From the NCBI RefSeq assembly GCF_965363235.1, contig NC_134849.1:47314122-47378121 (forward strand): DNA of 64,000 nucleotides, in the 5' to 3' direction. The translations under genes and the position numbers were made by a program. Source of the stretch: Mytilus galloprovincialis. Lineage: Eukaryota > Mollusca > Bivalvia > Mytilida > Mytilidae. How positions within the stretch are numbered: the first letter of the stretch is position 1; the number at the start of each line of letters is the position of its first letter. The notes beneath the pieces were generated by a model. It ran no database searches. It was given only the letters and a program-made list of their open reading frames with translations, and was not told the origin of the DNA. Below, piece after piece: positions 1-12,059 of this stretch.

Positions 1-1048
1 GAATTTTGAAAAGCAAACATGTTAACCGAAGTTCAATTTACATTCTTGCTTTTAGTATTCACATAGTTATTTTAAAATTACTAGATGAAAAGAAACACCG
101 ATTGAACTGCGTCTTTCAATTATTGAGTAGCAAGCAAAGGCTTCATCACCTAACGACAAGATATAAATTATCAAAGGTACCGACAATCAATTATAAGATA
201 TAAATTGTATTATTGGGAAGAATGTCAAAATATGTAACAAACACGCAAAATGATATATTAAAAGGAATTCAGATTTTGATAAATCCTGCATTCTTTTGTC
301 TTTTTTTATTTATTGAAATAGCTCCTTAAATAAAATAATAAAGGTCACATTTAAACGCACATTTCGTTCTGTATTTTTATATCTAAATAATTATCTTTTT
401 CAGAGAAGACGCCACAATTCTTATCTTTGGAATTAAGTCAGCAATGGGCTTCGGAGGGAAGACGAACTTTTTTGTTTTACTTGGTTGATCCTTTATTGTC
501 TCAGGTTTTGGGGAGCGGTTAGATTTTTTTATCAATATTATTGACGATGGCAACGATCCAAAAAACTTGTATTTTGAAAATTTTAAATTGGCATTACTGT
601 TTCTTCAATCCTATGGAGATAGTGCGCAGGCTTTTTGGAATTTCATTTTATTTTGTGTCTTTGATAATACTGTCCGTTCTTTTAGTTTGAACAATTGTCT
701 TTCTTTTTCACATAATGAAATAGCCTCTTCTAATATTCGTTCCAATACTGGGGAAAAAGTTCAAATACAAATTTACAACACGACAACGAACATGACGAAC
801 AGAAACCTCTGTTACATAGCAGAAAAAAATAACAATTTATACAGTATATTTACAATGTTTATTATCAGATAAGAAATATTTTGAGTGTCAGCTTTATGTT
901 CGGATTATATGAATTAGTTTGTGCAATAACAACATTTAATGATTAATATACTGTTTTTGTGTCTTACTTATCATATCAGTAAGTCTATATGAAGTTGCTT
1001 CTCAAATTCTTTATAACTTTCAGTTAGTCGTATTGGCTGTTATAATAT

Positions 1049-1164
1049 AAATAACACATATCTGAGAGACTAATAGAGCAGATTGCTACCCAAGAAGCCA
1101 AGGTTGACAATGCTTTTAAAGGGGTATCAATCTGCTCTATCACCCTCTCAGCTATGTGTTATTT
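1049..1164. repeat. Foldback hairpin repeat
   Basis: The arm at 1049-1085 is an imperfect reverse complement of 1128-1164 (about 37 nt each; both contain 'agagcagattg' or its complement and 'taacacat'). The loop is about 42 nt. A related arm occurs at about 1413-1470 and another at 49895-49965, so this is a dispersed family, probably a small non-autonomous DNA element. Confidence 0.65.
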
Positions 1165-2462
1165 AATTTATCATACTGAATGTCCTATCGTTATTGTCTT
1201 TTACACATTAGTTTTATTTTAAAAGTATTTTCTATGACATCACGTACATAACAACGTTACGGGTATTAGAAAAAAAACCAAGATGTTGGTTTTTTTTTTA
1301 AATTTTGAGTCAAATAATAAAATACTAGCCAAAACGTAGAACTTATGCATTGTATTTAATTACGTGATGTAAATTCAATAAATTGTCCTTTAAATTATCA
1401 ACCTTTGATTGGTCTGTACGAGAGGGTGCCATTCAAAAATATTGTCACCCGCTCAGCCATGTGATAGAGTAAATTAACACCCACGTATTAGCCTATCAAA
1501 ATATGGCATCTTAATGTGAAGCATGATAATATTAATTGACAAGTGAATATGTTTTGATATTCTATAATTTTTTGTTTTAACAATATGTTTAATTTCATCC
1601 TAAAAAAAACTTACAAAAAACACAAACAATTTCATTTTCTAAATCCATCCCTACTTTTAACATATACAGCTTGTTTTTAGCCTCACAATATTCCGTTAAC
1701 ACTTCACAAAAATACGCGTATCGTTCCCCTGCATTCCAAACAATTTGAATTTCGTTTACTATAATGAGTATTTGACAAAGTGGTAAAATGTTATATTTAT
1801 CTTCTATTTTATTATGTAATTTATTTTTATCTTATTTGTGATTCTTAACAGTTATTACATGTGAATCTGTTTTTGCTCGTTTTTATCTATCTTCCGCTTT
1901 ATGAACAGATAATGATTTTATCCAATGGCAATTGGCTTAAAATTCTGCACAGATAACAACGAATATCAAAGTGCGAATTGTGTCAACTTTGACCTTTTAT
2001 TATTAACAACATGATTTCATAAGATCTGTGTAAAAATATTAACACAGGACAACATGAACTAAATCAATTATTAATTGTACGCATTTTTTCGTTTAATTTT
2101 CTTCTTTTCCTTTCAACGACAAATCAGCTACAATACCATGAGCTTTTTTAAATGAATTTCCAATATATAGTTAGACCGACGCGATAGACGTTTTCATCCA
2201 AAAATTAACAACAAAGGAGCACTAAAAAAGATAATTATGTTCTTTAAATATACGCACGTTTCTCTAGTCATTGATGCATGACGATCCTTATCACATTAAG
2301 ACGTATATTGTATTGAATTCAACGGAACACTCTACATGTATGCCCAAGTAGGCAAAACATTAAAATGATACTAGAAACACTGTAGATATAACTTACGTAG
2401 AATATGCAAGTATTATATGTTTCAATGACGTTTCTTGCTATAAAACACAGAAAACAAATCGT

Positions 2463-2660
2463 TTAATAATTTATTGCGTCCGAAGTGCTTTTCTGGATTT
2501 ACCTTCATCAAAAACGCTCAAAGCCAAACATTTGAAATCCGAAGATGGAAAAGTACCGAAAAACGTTGAAGAGCTATATGTCAAAAATATCTAAAATAAA
2601 TAGCCAAATTCATCTAAAGCCAACTTTGCCTGAGGGAGTTGAAACCTTAGTTTTATAATA
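2463..2660 (+). repeat. Old copy of a dispersed mussel repeat
   Basis: The segment from 'gcgtccgaagtgcttttctg' through 'gagggagttgaaacctta' resembles a dispersed repeat that I know from mussel DNA. Related text occurs at 4349-4720, 36370-36500, 42700-42830, 55860-55945 and 58260-58700. It is non-coding. Downstream, about 2700-2730 ('gggtttaaatcc') is loosely like a tRNA B-box, too weak to call a SINE. Confidence 0.5.
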
Positions 2661-3342
2661 GAGTCGACATATAATATGGATCGTTATCTGTCATCTTTAG
2701 TTGTGAGGTCTTGGGTTTAAATCCAGGGGAAAGGGGAGATAGGCATTCACTTTGGTTCAGGAAAAAAATCAGACAGAAATTACAATTGTGTTCTTCTCCC
2801 AAGTAACTAAACGTTTTGATACATTTGCATTTTTATGAAGTCAATAAAATGAGGAAAGGCATTAAAAAGCAACAATTTCAAAATGATAGATACATTATAA
2901 TGTAGGCGGCAAATGATTCAAATGAGAGCAATACATCGACAATTTATCGATAAAGACTAGTATCAAAACTGATAAGATATGTGTCACAAAGAAAAATATT
3001 CCATTATATTTCCATATTGATCGTTTAAAAGCATAGGAGATTTAATTTTAAATCTATGGTTATCGTGTAAATGATCCTTTTCAATACTTTATTATTGTTG
3101 TTTGGTTTTGTTAAATATATCGATATCGATATTATATGATTAGAAAATTATTCTCACCAAAAACTTAATATAACGTACCCTAAAACACTACAGTGAACTG
3201 AAGTGTACCAAAAAGGATTAACAATGACATCCTTGTAAAAATATGGCGGAAAAAAGTTTGTTTACACCACAATCATTATAGTTAAAACCTATATATGAGG
3301 TAAATGACGATACAGAAGAAAAGATGAGAACACTATACATTT

Positions 3343-3480
3343 ATTTCCCGTGCCTGAGGGAGATATGAAGATTTGTTCACCCAAGAATATTCATATTTCA
3401 CGAGGGCTCTGCCCGAGGAAAATATGATTTTTCGAGGGTGAACAAATCTTCATATCTACCGAGGCCAAGGGGAATGAATG
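3343..3480. repeat. Foldback hairpin repeat
   Basis: Arms at about 3343-3382 and 3436-3478 are inverted copies. The inner part, 'gatatgaagatttgttcacc' against its complement, is nearly perfect; the loop is about 53 nt. It is a short palindromic element, possibly a foldback MITE, with no coding content. Confidence 0.7.
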
Positions 3481-4085
3481 TTTTATTCCACTGCCTTAGC
3501 ATTATATACTATCGGAACTTTTGCATACCGCGGCATTTTTTCTTATCCACTTGTTTTTATTACTAAACATGACATACATATTGATAAACCGTACGGATAA
3601 ACATTAATTAGTGTTTTTGTTTTAACGTTTGAAATAAATTTGAACACGATAATGATATTTTCTAAAGCTATTTACAAAATAAGAAGTTCAAGACGTTAAT
3701 TAGTTGAATAGGAATATAAGATGAAAGGGTTTGTGATTTTGTTATTTCCTATTAGTCTCATACTTACACAACTAGGCGGCTAAAACACGAACCAGATATC
3801 GTGTAATAAGTGATCAGTGTTGATTTTCACAAAATCTTAGGTTTTCAAATTTTTTTTAGTACGTTTGTTTCAGTATTTTGTCCATTTGTAATAATGAAAT
3901 TCATGTGAACACGATAATATTTACAACGTTCTAATGAGTTTCTTAGATGCTTTGAATTAGGATGACGGTCATATTACCATAAGACTTGACAGTGATCCTA
4001 ACAACACGACGTATTTCGTTCTACGCTCACTATAATTCGAACCATAATCAAAATAAGAAGAAGGAGTGATAAAATATTTCTCGAA

Positions 4086-5430
4086 ATGAAATGGATTGTT
4101 TCGATGTGTATACTGATCTTTCCAGTTAAATCTTCGAACGGTAAGGAGATATTAAACTATTTGGATTCAATTCAGAATCAGAAAAAAGCACTGGCAAGGT
4201 TTTTTTCAGTCTTTACTGACTAATGATTTTTAGAGATTAGCACACATTAAGTTTACGTATGATTTTTAAGGCTACATGGGATTTAACATAGATAAAACAT
4301 ATATATTATCATAAATCTAACATGTTTAAAGTCATAAGAATAAACTCATCATAGATACCAGGAATAAAATTTAATATTTACGCCAGACGCGCGTTTCATC
4401 TACAAAAGACTCGTCAGTGACGCTCGAATCAAAATTGTTATAAAAGGCCAAATAAAGTACGCAGTTGAAGAGCCTTGAGGACTAAAAATTCCTAAAAGTT
4501 TTGCCAAATACAGCTAAGGTAATCTATTCCTGAGGTAGGAGAGCCTTAGTTTTTCAAAAAATCAAAGTTTTGTTAACAGTTAATTTATAATTATGAACAT
4601 ATTAATGATAACTCAAATCAACACAGAAGTGCTGACTACTGGGCTGGTGATACCCTCGGGGAAATAAATCTCCACCAGCAGTGGCATCGACCCAGTGGTT
4701 GCAAATGAACTCATCATAGATACGAGTTTCTTGTAATTTTAGTGTTGTCAAACTCTTTGATCAAACTCATGAATATAGAAAGGCATGTTCATTTTCTATT
4801 TAGATATTGCTTAATCTATCTATAACATGATGCATGTACATATGTATCATAAGTTTAAATCCTTAATATCCTACTGCCTGTCGACACTTTCTTCATTAGA
4901 CAAGCCATGACAGTCTATGCCGTTTTAAAACACTAAATCGCTAGGTTGTATTTTAATTGGTTTTAGTCTTTGATGCTAGCTTTATTGTTATTTATTGCTT
5001 TTTGCTTTTGACGAGCTTTCAGTGCTTGCGAATACTCCCAAATCGTACTTTGGTGTTAACTTGACTTGTTGGGATAATTTGTAATACATTTCTGTTATTC
5101 ACTGTTTTAATACTTATTTGGAAGAAAAATCATCAAATTGAATTATAATTAAAATGTAAATAATTTATATATTTGAATTGTTTTTTCGTTGTAGCTTTTG
5201 TCTCTAAACTAGTTAAAATCGCAGGACCTGAACGTTTTTTGCAATGTGGCGAGAGTAAGAAATTCATTGTTGAAAATAAAATGAAATGTGTAATACAGTG
5301 TAGTTATAACATCGAATCCTGTAGGAATTTGTCATTTAACTGGGAAACAGGGATGTGCACTTTGTTGAATTATTGTTCACCAGCGTCCAGTTCTACATAT
5401 TACGATGGCGATGGCGGAGGTTATAGTTAA
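4086..5430 (+). CDS. Small secreted PAN/apple-like cysteine-rich protein, two exons
   Basis: Exon 1 (4086-4140) encodes an N-terminal signal peptide (MKWIVSMCILIFPVKSSN) and ends with one base before a good donor, g|gtaagg. Exon 2 (5195-5430) follows a pyrimidine-rich acceptor (ttttcgttgtag) and supplies the other two bases of the split codon. The spliced frame is 291 nt, 96 residues plus stop. The mature part has six cysteines spaced C-x13-C-x3-C-x6-C-x11-C-x5-C, with 'NLSFNWETGMCTLL', the pattern seen in PAN/apple modules, then an acidic glycine-rich tail (DGDGGGYS). Such modules bind proteins or sugars in secreted proteins; no ligand can be inferred. A poly(A) signal follows at 5523-5528. 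Two decayed copies of exon 2 lie downstream. The PAN assignment rests on cysteine spacing only. Confidence 0.65.
4349..4730 (+). repeat. Mussel dispersed repeat inside the PAN-like gene intron
   Basis: The unit begins near 'taccaggaataaaattt', passes through 'cagacgcgcgtttcatctac' and 'cagtgacgctcgaatcaaaa', then 'gccaaatacagctaaggtaa', and ends near 'ctgactactgggctggtgat'. The motif 'aactcatcatagatac' sits at both ends (about 4346 and 4709). Other copies are at 36370, 42700, 55860 and 58260 of this window. No coding potential; a non-autonomous element of unknown class. Confidence 0.7.
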
Positions 5431-5522
5431 AATTTCATTGGAGTAAACGTTCTGAAATTTTAAGTATTTCTTCAATATGGAATATTGTAAATATCTAAGA
5501 CATTCTGATGATAAATGTAAAT

Positions 5523-5528
5523 AATAAA
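5523..5528 (+). terminator. Poly(A) signal AATAAA of the PAN-like gene
   Basis: AATAAA lies about 93 nt after the stop codon of the PAN-like gene, a normal distance for a short 3' UTR. Confidence 0.5.
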
Positions 5529-5530
5529 TG

Positions 5531-6680
5531 CATTCCACATGAGTCTATTGTTTATTCATTGATGATGTTTCATGCACATTAGAAAGCAGACCTGCATAGA
5601 ATTATCAATTACATCGTGGCTGTTCAAAGTTTTCTTTTTAAAGTAATGTAGAATTGACAAGTTAGACAATTCAAAATTAAGAATACTGCTTAGAAATTAG
5701 ATTATAAGATTTAATTTAATCCACTTGTATTAAAATACTATTTTCACGTGTATAAAGTTTTAATGATACATATATTATTGTACCGGATTTCTTGCGAATA
5801 TTTGGACTTAATATTTATAGAAGGTTTCCGATGCAACAAATGTTTACCGAAAACTGAATACAATCATCAAGAGTACAAGTTGAAATATTAATGCTATTTA
5901 CTGATATAGTAATGATTGTGTTATTCATATTGGATTTATTGTTTAATGTAAATATTCCTTTTTTCAAATTGCTTCAGTGCTTGTCTTGTGAGTAATGTTT
6001 GACGACATATAACAAGTTCAGCAACAAAATGAATACCATGCGTTTTATCGATTTCAAGATTTGAATTTTGATACACCTCCTTATGTGATTAACTTAGAAT
6101 AGAACTGCAAATCACAAACCTTTCATATTCTCAATCGATTCTTATTGTTATAAAGTGCTTATAATATGAAAAGGAGTATCATACATCTGAAGGGTAAAAC
6201 AAGATCACCCTGAATAAAACATGCAATGAGATATAATACACATATTACGTTTATACCACTCATCTATTTCACCATGTGGAAGTTTTTGCATAACATTGGC
6301 ATTTCTATAAATGTTATAATTTTATAATGATTGAAAATTATATCAAGTAACTTGGAACAACGACATTTCACTCACGGACACTTTCAATAGTAAGTGGTTA
6401 TTTTTTTGTTTTCTGATGTTTTAATTCAAAGGAATATTACTGGTTTTTTTTATATAAATAGTCATTAGTCATTATGCCTGTCTCTTTGGCATAAAACAGA
6501 ACGTTTTCATATAATACAAACTAAGTATGATATAGAAAATTATGTATCTATACGCGTCTAACATTTCACAAAATCTTGGATGAGCAAATGCAAATTATTC
6601 AATATGTTGCAATACAAAACTATTTTATGACAATTCCTTATTATAATAAATTGAAAATTAAACCTATGAGATAAACTGTT
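5531..6680. other. Gene-free AT-rich stretch
   Basis: I see no gene, splice-bounded frame or clear repeat in this stretch between the PAN-like gene and the tandem-repeat block that follows. Confidence 0.5.
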
Positions 6681-6689
6681 ATCACAGAG

Positions 6690-7640
6690 ATATGTCTCGC
6701 CTTTTTTTAATTTTGATTATGCAAATGTTGAAATCAAAATAGCAATACTTTAACATCTTACACAAGATATGCAAATATTCAAAGTCAATGAACCATGACT
6801 GAGTTATATGGCTGAACAATCTCCATGTAAATGAGATGTGCCAATGATAATAAAACTGCATACCAAATACCATTATATATAAGTCGTTCCCAAACCTAAA
6901 TACAAACATTAACTTGTAAACTATGTAAAATATTCAAATTCAATGAACCATGAAGAGGTGTTGGGGCTATATAATCTCCATGGAAACAATACTTGCAAAT
7001 GCCAAAAAATTTGCATACCAAATATCATTTACTTAGCATTAGCAGTTCATCTGAAACTGATCTAATTACAAAATAATACATGTAAGCTAATATTAGTTAG
7101 TCATTAGACTGTGACTGAGGGGCAAGGCCAAATATTCTCCATGGAAATGAGATGTGCTAATGCTTATACAACTGAATACCAATTAACATTGGCCTACCAC
7201 TAATGGTTCCCCTTACACTGACCTAATCACAAACTAATACATGATAACTTATAAAATATTTCAAGGTCAATAGACCATGACTAAGGGGGCGGAGTCAAAT
7301 TATCTCCATGGAAATAAGATATGCAAATGCTTATACAACTGCATACCAAATATCATTGATCTCCCACTTGTGGTTCCCTATAAACTGACCTAATCACAAA
7401 CTAGTATATGTAAAATAAGCAAAAATTTCGAAGTCAATAGACCATGACTGAGTAGGCGGGGCCAAATAATCTCCATGGAAATGAGATGTGCAAATGCTTA
7501 TACAACTGTATACCAAATATTATTGACCTACCACTTGCGGTTCACCATAAACTAGACCTAATCACAAACTAATACATTGTTGACGCCGTCGCCGACGCCG
7601 GAAACAGCATACCTATGTCTCACTTTTTGACTCCGTCAAG
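6690..7640. repeat. Degenerate tandem repeat, unit about 160 bp, about five copies
   Basis: Successive units each contain 'ccatgactgag'-like text, then 'aatctccatggaaatgagat', 'gcaaatgcttatacaactgc', 'ataccaaatatcattg' and 'tgacctaatcacaaactaat'. Units begin near 6780, 6937, 7095, 7260 and 7430. Later units are closer to each other than to the first two. The block ends in a GC-rich stretch (7584-7605, 'gacgccgtcgccgacgccgg'), which I recognise as the end of a dispersed mollusc repeat. Non-coding. Confidence 0.75.
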
Positions 7641-8387
7641 GCAAGACAAAAACTCTGGATTCACACTATTGAAAAATTGAGGGTTCATTTATATGGTAAT
7701 AAGTTAAGTCTACATAAATATGTCAATGACTAGCTCTGACAGAGTATCTGCCGATCAAATCAAACTTGAATTTTAATCTGTGCAGGATCATATTTTGAGT
7801 GACAATCGATTCACATCTACAAATAACGAAGCCACGTCCGGTCAAGTTGGAAATGTTCAGTCCGATTCAACCTTATAAGGAGGGTGGAGCAAATTTGATT
7901 CAGCGAATCAAGTTTGGAACAAAAGTCGCTTTAAAATTATTTCATTATATTGTAAGACCCTGAATACGATGAATTCAGTACTTGGAATGTATCCCAAAAA
8001 CCTATATATAGATAAGGGATTAAACATTGTTTATCATGTATAACTTTTTGTCATATCGTGACATACATAGATTTACGAAACTTGAGTGATAACCAAATTT
8101 CTGCTTTTCATCCATAATTCTATATCATTAAAATGTTTCCATACACTTTCAAACGTTCTTTAGTTTTTATCTCTTTGATAACATCTCTCTTTACATTTTT
8201 GTAGAGACATTTTCAAATAACATGAATATGATGCATGTTAAGACGACAATTTAACAACATTGTAACGGAAGTTAAGGACATGGTTTTGTTCTCTAAAACA
8301 TCAAATAGTTAGTATACAAATAAACCAACTAGATTAATATGCAAGCAATCCTTTAAAGCAACTATCTTTTATGAAAATAAAAACATA

Positions 8388-9992
8388 AATGGCGTATATT
8401 CTATGCTCCTATCAAAGTAATGATAAAATATGCACTTTTTCAATCTCAATTGAAAAAAAAAACATACAATTCAATTTATTGATATTTCGTATGTTCATTT
8501 CAATGTTATTGTATTGTATCTTAATGTACAATATCAAATGGGACAATACAAAGTCAAATCTTTAAAAGGTTAACAATACATAAAATCAACAAACAAACAA
8601 ACAAACAAACAAACAAGGTCATCACTATATAGAAAACATAAAATTTAGAAATGCGAACCTCACAAGAAACCTGAGTGGACACTAGTAATAGCCGTCGTGT
8701 TACACAAGACAAATATCCGATCATGTCATTATGAGTTACAAAATTGGACTTTACCATACAAAAGTAAACTGGTGTTTTTGATTGTTAAATGATTCTTTAC
8801 CGGATAATCAGAATAACTATCACCAAAAGGAGACTATAAATTCAACAGTTTACTGCATAGTTTGTCTCTCTCAATTCATTACATAATTTACAAACATAAA
8901 ACAAAATACAAAAGTTAAATTTAGTGAAATCATTGAAAGGCGAAACAATCACTTAGATTAGTTTGAATATGAATACATTATAATCTGTACTGTGATTCAT
9001 TCGTGTTGGCATGTGTCTCTAGACTAGTAAAAATAACTGTATTCGAACAAAATTCGCTGTTGCGAGAGTACGACATACGTTGTATTGAATAAAATAAAAT
9101 GTGTAATTCAACGTAATACCAACGTAGAGTTTGTTATGAGAATATCTTTTGATAGGAAAATAGGTATGTGTTTATTGGCAAATAATAGTGTAAACGCGGC
9201 TAATTTCGATGAAGTTGATGCTAATCTTGAAGGCGGTTTCCTGGATTTTATTGTCACCTATGTTCTTAATAAATGATTTTGAATCATAGACAGTATTTTA
9301 ATACATAACATAAAGGCATTTCGACTATTCATAATGATGTTTCTCCAAGTAAATTTCTACGACGAAACCTCGAAACATAATGTAGAGTTCTTTAAAGCAA
9401 CGCCACAAGTTGGTCATTACCAAATTATTTGACTCAAGATAGGTTGAGTTTGTCATTACCAACCTTCGTGATTCAAGATAGTCTGGTTTGGTCATTTCCA
9501 GGCTAATTGCTTCAAGATGATCTTTTTTTTTTTTCATTACGTACCGGTCAGGTTTTTGAATTACCAGGATTTTTAATTATAAAAGTTAGTCTGATTTCCC
9601 CCTTACCAGGCTTATGCCATCAGCACCAACTTTGCACATACAAATGACCTACAGGACTCTTATTTTGTCAGAGCTTTTGTAGAAAGTTTCCCAGATTGCA
9701 CGAAACCATAGAGTTTTGAAATCATTTAGAAATAATGAATAAAGGCACATACAGTTACCTGATAAGAACTGACATATACCTTATCAGGAAATAATCTCGA
9801 CTTCTTTCCTGTCAGAATGTCTATTGCGACGTACTCCATATCGTTACTAGTGCTTTCGACCTTAAGTGGTAAGTTGTTATATTGAAATAAATTAATCATC
9901 ATATAATTAATCATAAATTAATTAATTGACTATATACTTCTTTGTTAATTTTTTTCTTTAGAACTAATGTGGTCATTTTTGCTAGATCAATT
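8388..9992. repeat. Tandem segmental duplication, copy 1 (about 1605 bp)
   Basis: This segment is repeated head to tail by 9993-11599. Both begin 'aatggcgtatattctatgct' and end 'gctagatcaattaa'. Reading the two side by side I counted about a dozen substitutions plus length changes in a (caaa)n tract and a T run, so identity is about 99%. Copy 1 holds a decayed PAN-like exon at 9010-9276. Confidence 0.9.
9010..9276 (+). pseudogene. Decayed copy of the PAN-like exon 2 (copy 1)
   Basis: Aligns with exon 2 of the PAN-like gene: 'tgtctctagactagtaaaaa' matches 'tgtctctaaactagttaaaa', and both share 'aataaaatgaaatgtgt'-like text and the 'GMC' region. The acceptor AG of the functional exon reads CA here, the 5' half is no longer open in the family frame, and only two of the six cysteines survive (KC and GMC). 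The 3' half stays open to a stop at 9274-9276, ending 'GGFLDFIVTYVLNK'. A dead exon, or one under new use, is possible; dead is likelier. Confidence 0.6.
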
Positions 9993-11599
9993 AATGGCGT
10001 ATATTCTATGCTCCTATCAAAGTAATGATAAAATATGCACTTTTTCAATCTCAATTGAAAAAAAAAACATACAATTCAATTTATTGATATTTCGTATGTT
10101 CATTTCAATGTTATTGTATTGTATCTTAATGTACAATATCAAATGGGACAATACAAAGTCAAATCTTTAAAAGGTTAACAATACATAAAATCAACAAACA
10201 AACAAACAAACAAACAAACAAACAAGGTCATCACTATATAGAAAACATAAAATTTAGAAATGCGAACCTCACAAGAAACCTGAGTGGACACTAGTAATAG
10301 CCGTCGTGTTACACAAGACAAATATCCGATCATGTCATTATGAGTTACAAAATTGGACTTTACCATACAAAAGTAAACTGGTGTTTTTGATTGTTAAATG
10401 ATTCTTTACCGGATAATCAGATTAACTATCACCAAAAGGAGACTATAAATTCAACAGTTTACTGCATAGTTTGTCTCTCTCAATTCATTACATAATTTAC
10501 AAACATAAAACAAAATACAAAAGTTAAATTTAATGAAATCATTGAAAGGCGAAACAATCACTTAGATTAGTTTGAATATGAATACATTATAATCTGTACT
10601 GTGATTCATTCGTGTTGGCATGTGTCTCTAGACTAGTAAAAATAACTGTATTCGAACAAAATTCGCTGTTGCGAGAGTACGACATACGTTGTATTGAATA
10701 AAATAAAATGTGTTATTCAACGTAATACAAACGTAGAGTTTGTTATGAGAATATCTTTTGATAGGAAAATAGGTATGTGTTTATTGGCAAATAATAGTGT
10801 AAACGCGGCTAATTTCGATGAAGTTGATGCTAATGTTGAAGGCGGTTTCCTGGATTTTATTGTCACCTATGTTCTTAATAAATGATTTTGAATCATAGAC
10901 AGTATTTTAATACATAACATAAAGGCATTTCGACTATTCATAATGATGTTTCTCCAAGTAAATTTCTACGACGAAACCTCGAAGCATAATGTAGAGTTCT
11001 TTAAAGCAACGCCACAAGTTGGTCATTACCAAACTATTTGACTCAAGATAGGTTGAGTTTGTCATTACCAACCTTCGTGATTCAAGATAGTCTGGTTTGG
11101 TCATTTCCAGGCTAATTGGTTCAAGATGATCTTTTTTTTTTCATTACGTACCGGTCAGGTTTTAGAATTACCAGGATTTTTAATTATAAAAGTTAGTCTG
11201 ATTTTCCCCTTACCAGGCTTATGCCATCAGCACCAACTTTGCACATACAAATGACCTACAGGACTCTTATTTTGTCAGAGCTTTTGTAGAAAGTTTCCCA
11301 GATTGCACGAAACCATAGAGTTTTGAAATCATTTAGAAATAATGAATAAAGGCACATACAGTTACCTGATAAGAACTGACATATACCTTATCAGGAAATA
11401 ATCTCGACTTCTTTCCTGTCAGAATGTCTATTGCGACGTACTCCATATCGTTACTAGTGCTTTCGACCTTAAGTGGTAAGTTGTTATATTGAAATAAATT
11501 AATCATCATATAATTAATCATAAATTAATTAATTGACTATATACTTCTTTGTTAATTTTTTTCTTTAGAACTAATGTGGTAATTTTTGCTAGATCAATT
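9993..11599. repeat. Tandem segmental duplication, copy 2 (about 1607 bp)
   Basis: Direct tandem copy of 8388-9992. The (caaa)n tract near 10190-10225 is one or more units longer than in copy 1, and the T run near 11132 is shorter. It carries the second decayed PAN-like exon (10619-10885). The near-identity points to a recent event. Confidence 0.9.
10619..10885 (+). pseudogene. Decayed copy of the PAN-like exon 2 (copy 2)
   Basis: Same decayed exon as at 9010-9276, carried by the second tandem copy. It differs by a few bases (for example 'tgttattc' for 'tgtaattc' and 'aatgttg' for 'aatcttg'). Both copies share the lost acceptor and lost cysteines, so the exon was already dead before the segment was duplicated. 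Confidence 0.6.
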
Positions 11600-12059
11600 A
11601 AAAAAGGTCTATTTTGATTAGAACTATCATTTATCAATGAAAAACATATGAATATATGTTTGCATAAGTTAGGTGTAAAGTAATAAGAATTTATTCACCG
11701 TAAATAAACTAAGTCCGTACTGATAAAATTCTTATAACTTACATTATATAATCATAATACAAGACAATCAGTCGTTCATTCGACGTCATCGCATCATCGC
11801 ATTCAAATTTGTGATATCAGCTGTAAAACCGATGGAACAAATTTCATATCAAATCGTATAACTGTTTAAGATGCATATGTGATATTGACATTAACCTTTT
11901 TTTTTCTTCAACAGATGGGCGTTTCGACAATATCTGTCTCTTCTCGGAAGATTGAGATATATGTCTATTTAATCGTGTAAACAGCTGACGACGTTATTGA
12001 CAAAGATTCAAAACTGTTATCATGTAGTGTGGTATTATTTTCTATCCTCTATTTTCCAG
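11600..12059. other. Stretch upstream of the lectin exons; no signal exon found
   Basis: I searched the + strand here and further up to 5431 for a start codon followed by a hydrophobic leader and a donor in phase with 12060. I found no convincing one. The region seems to be intron or intergenic. Confidence 0.4.

Larger units (their letters stand above)
1..4085. other. Gene-free AT-rich stretch with repeats
   Basis: No reading frame here looks like a gene; the open frames near 6-203 and 567-872 are short, low in complexity and match no family I know. The stretch holds two foldback hairpins (1049-1164 and 3343-3480) and an old copy of a mussel repeat (about 2463-2660), listed separately. The rest shows nothing I can name. 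Confidence 0.6.

Noticed and set aside
2690-2735. Possible tRNA-derived SINE head (B-box-like 'gggtttaaatcc')
   Set aside because: No A-box at the right distance and no second copy in the window.
4600-4730. tRNA-like stem text near 'ctgggctggtgataccctcg'
   Set aside because: It belongs to the dispersed mussel repeat and cannot be folded into a cloverleaf with an acceptor stem by eye.
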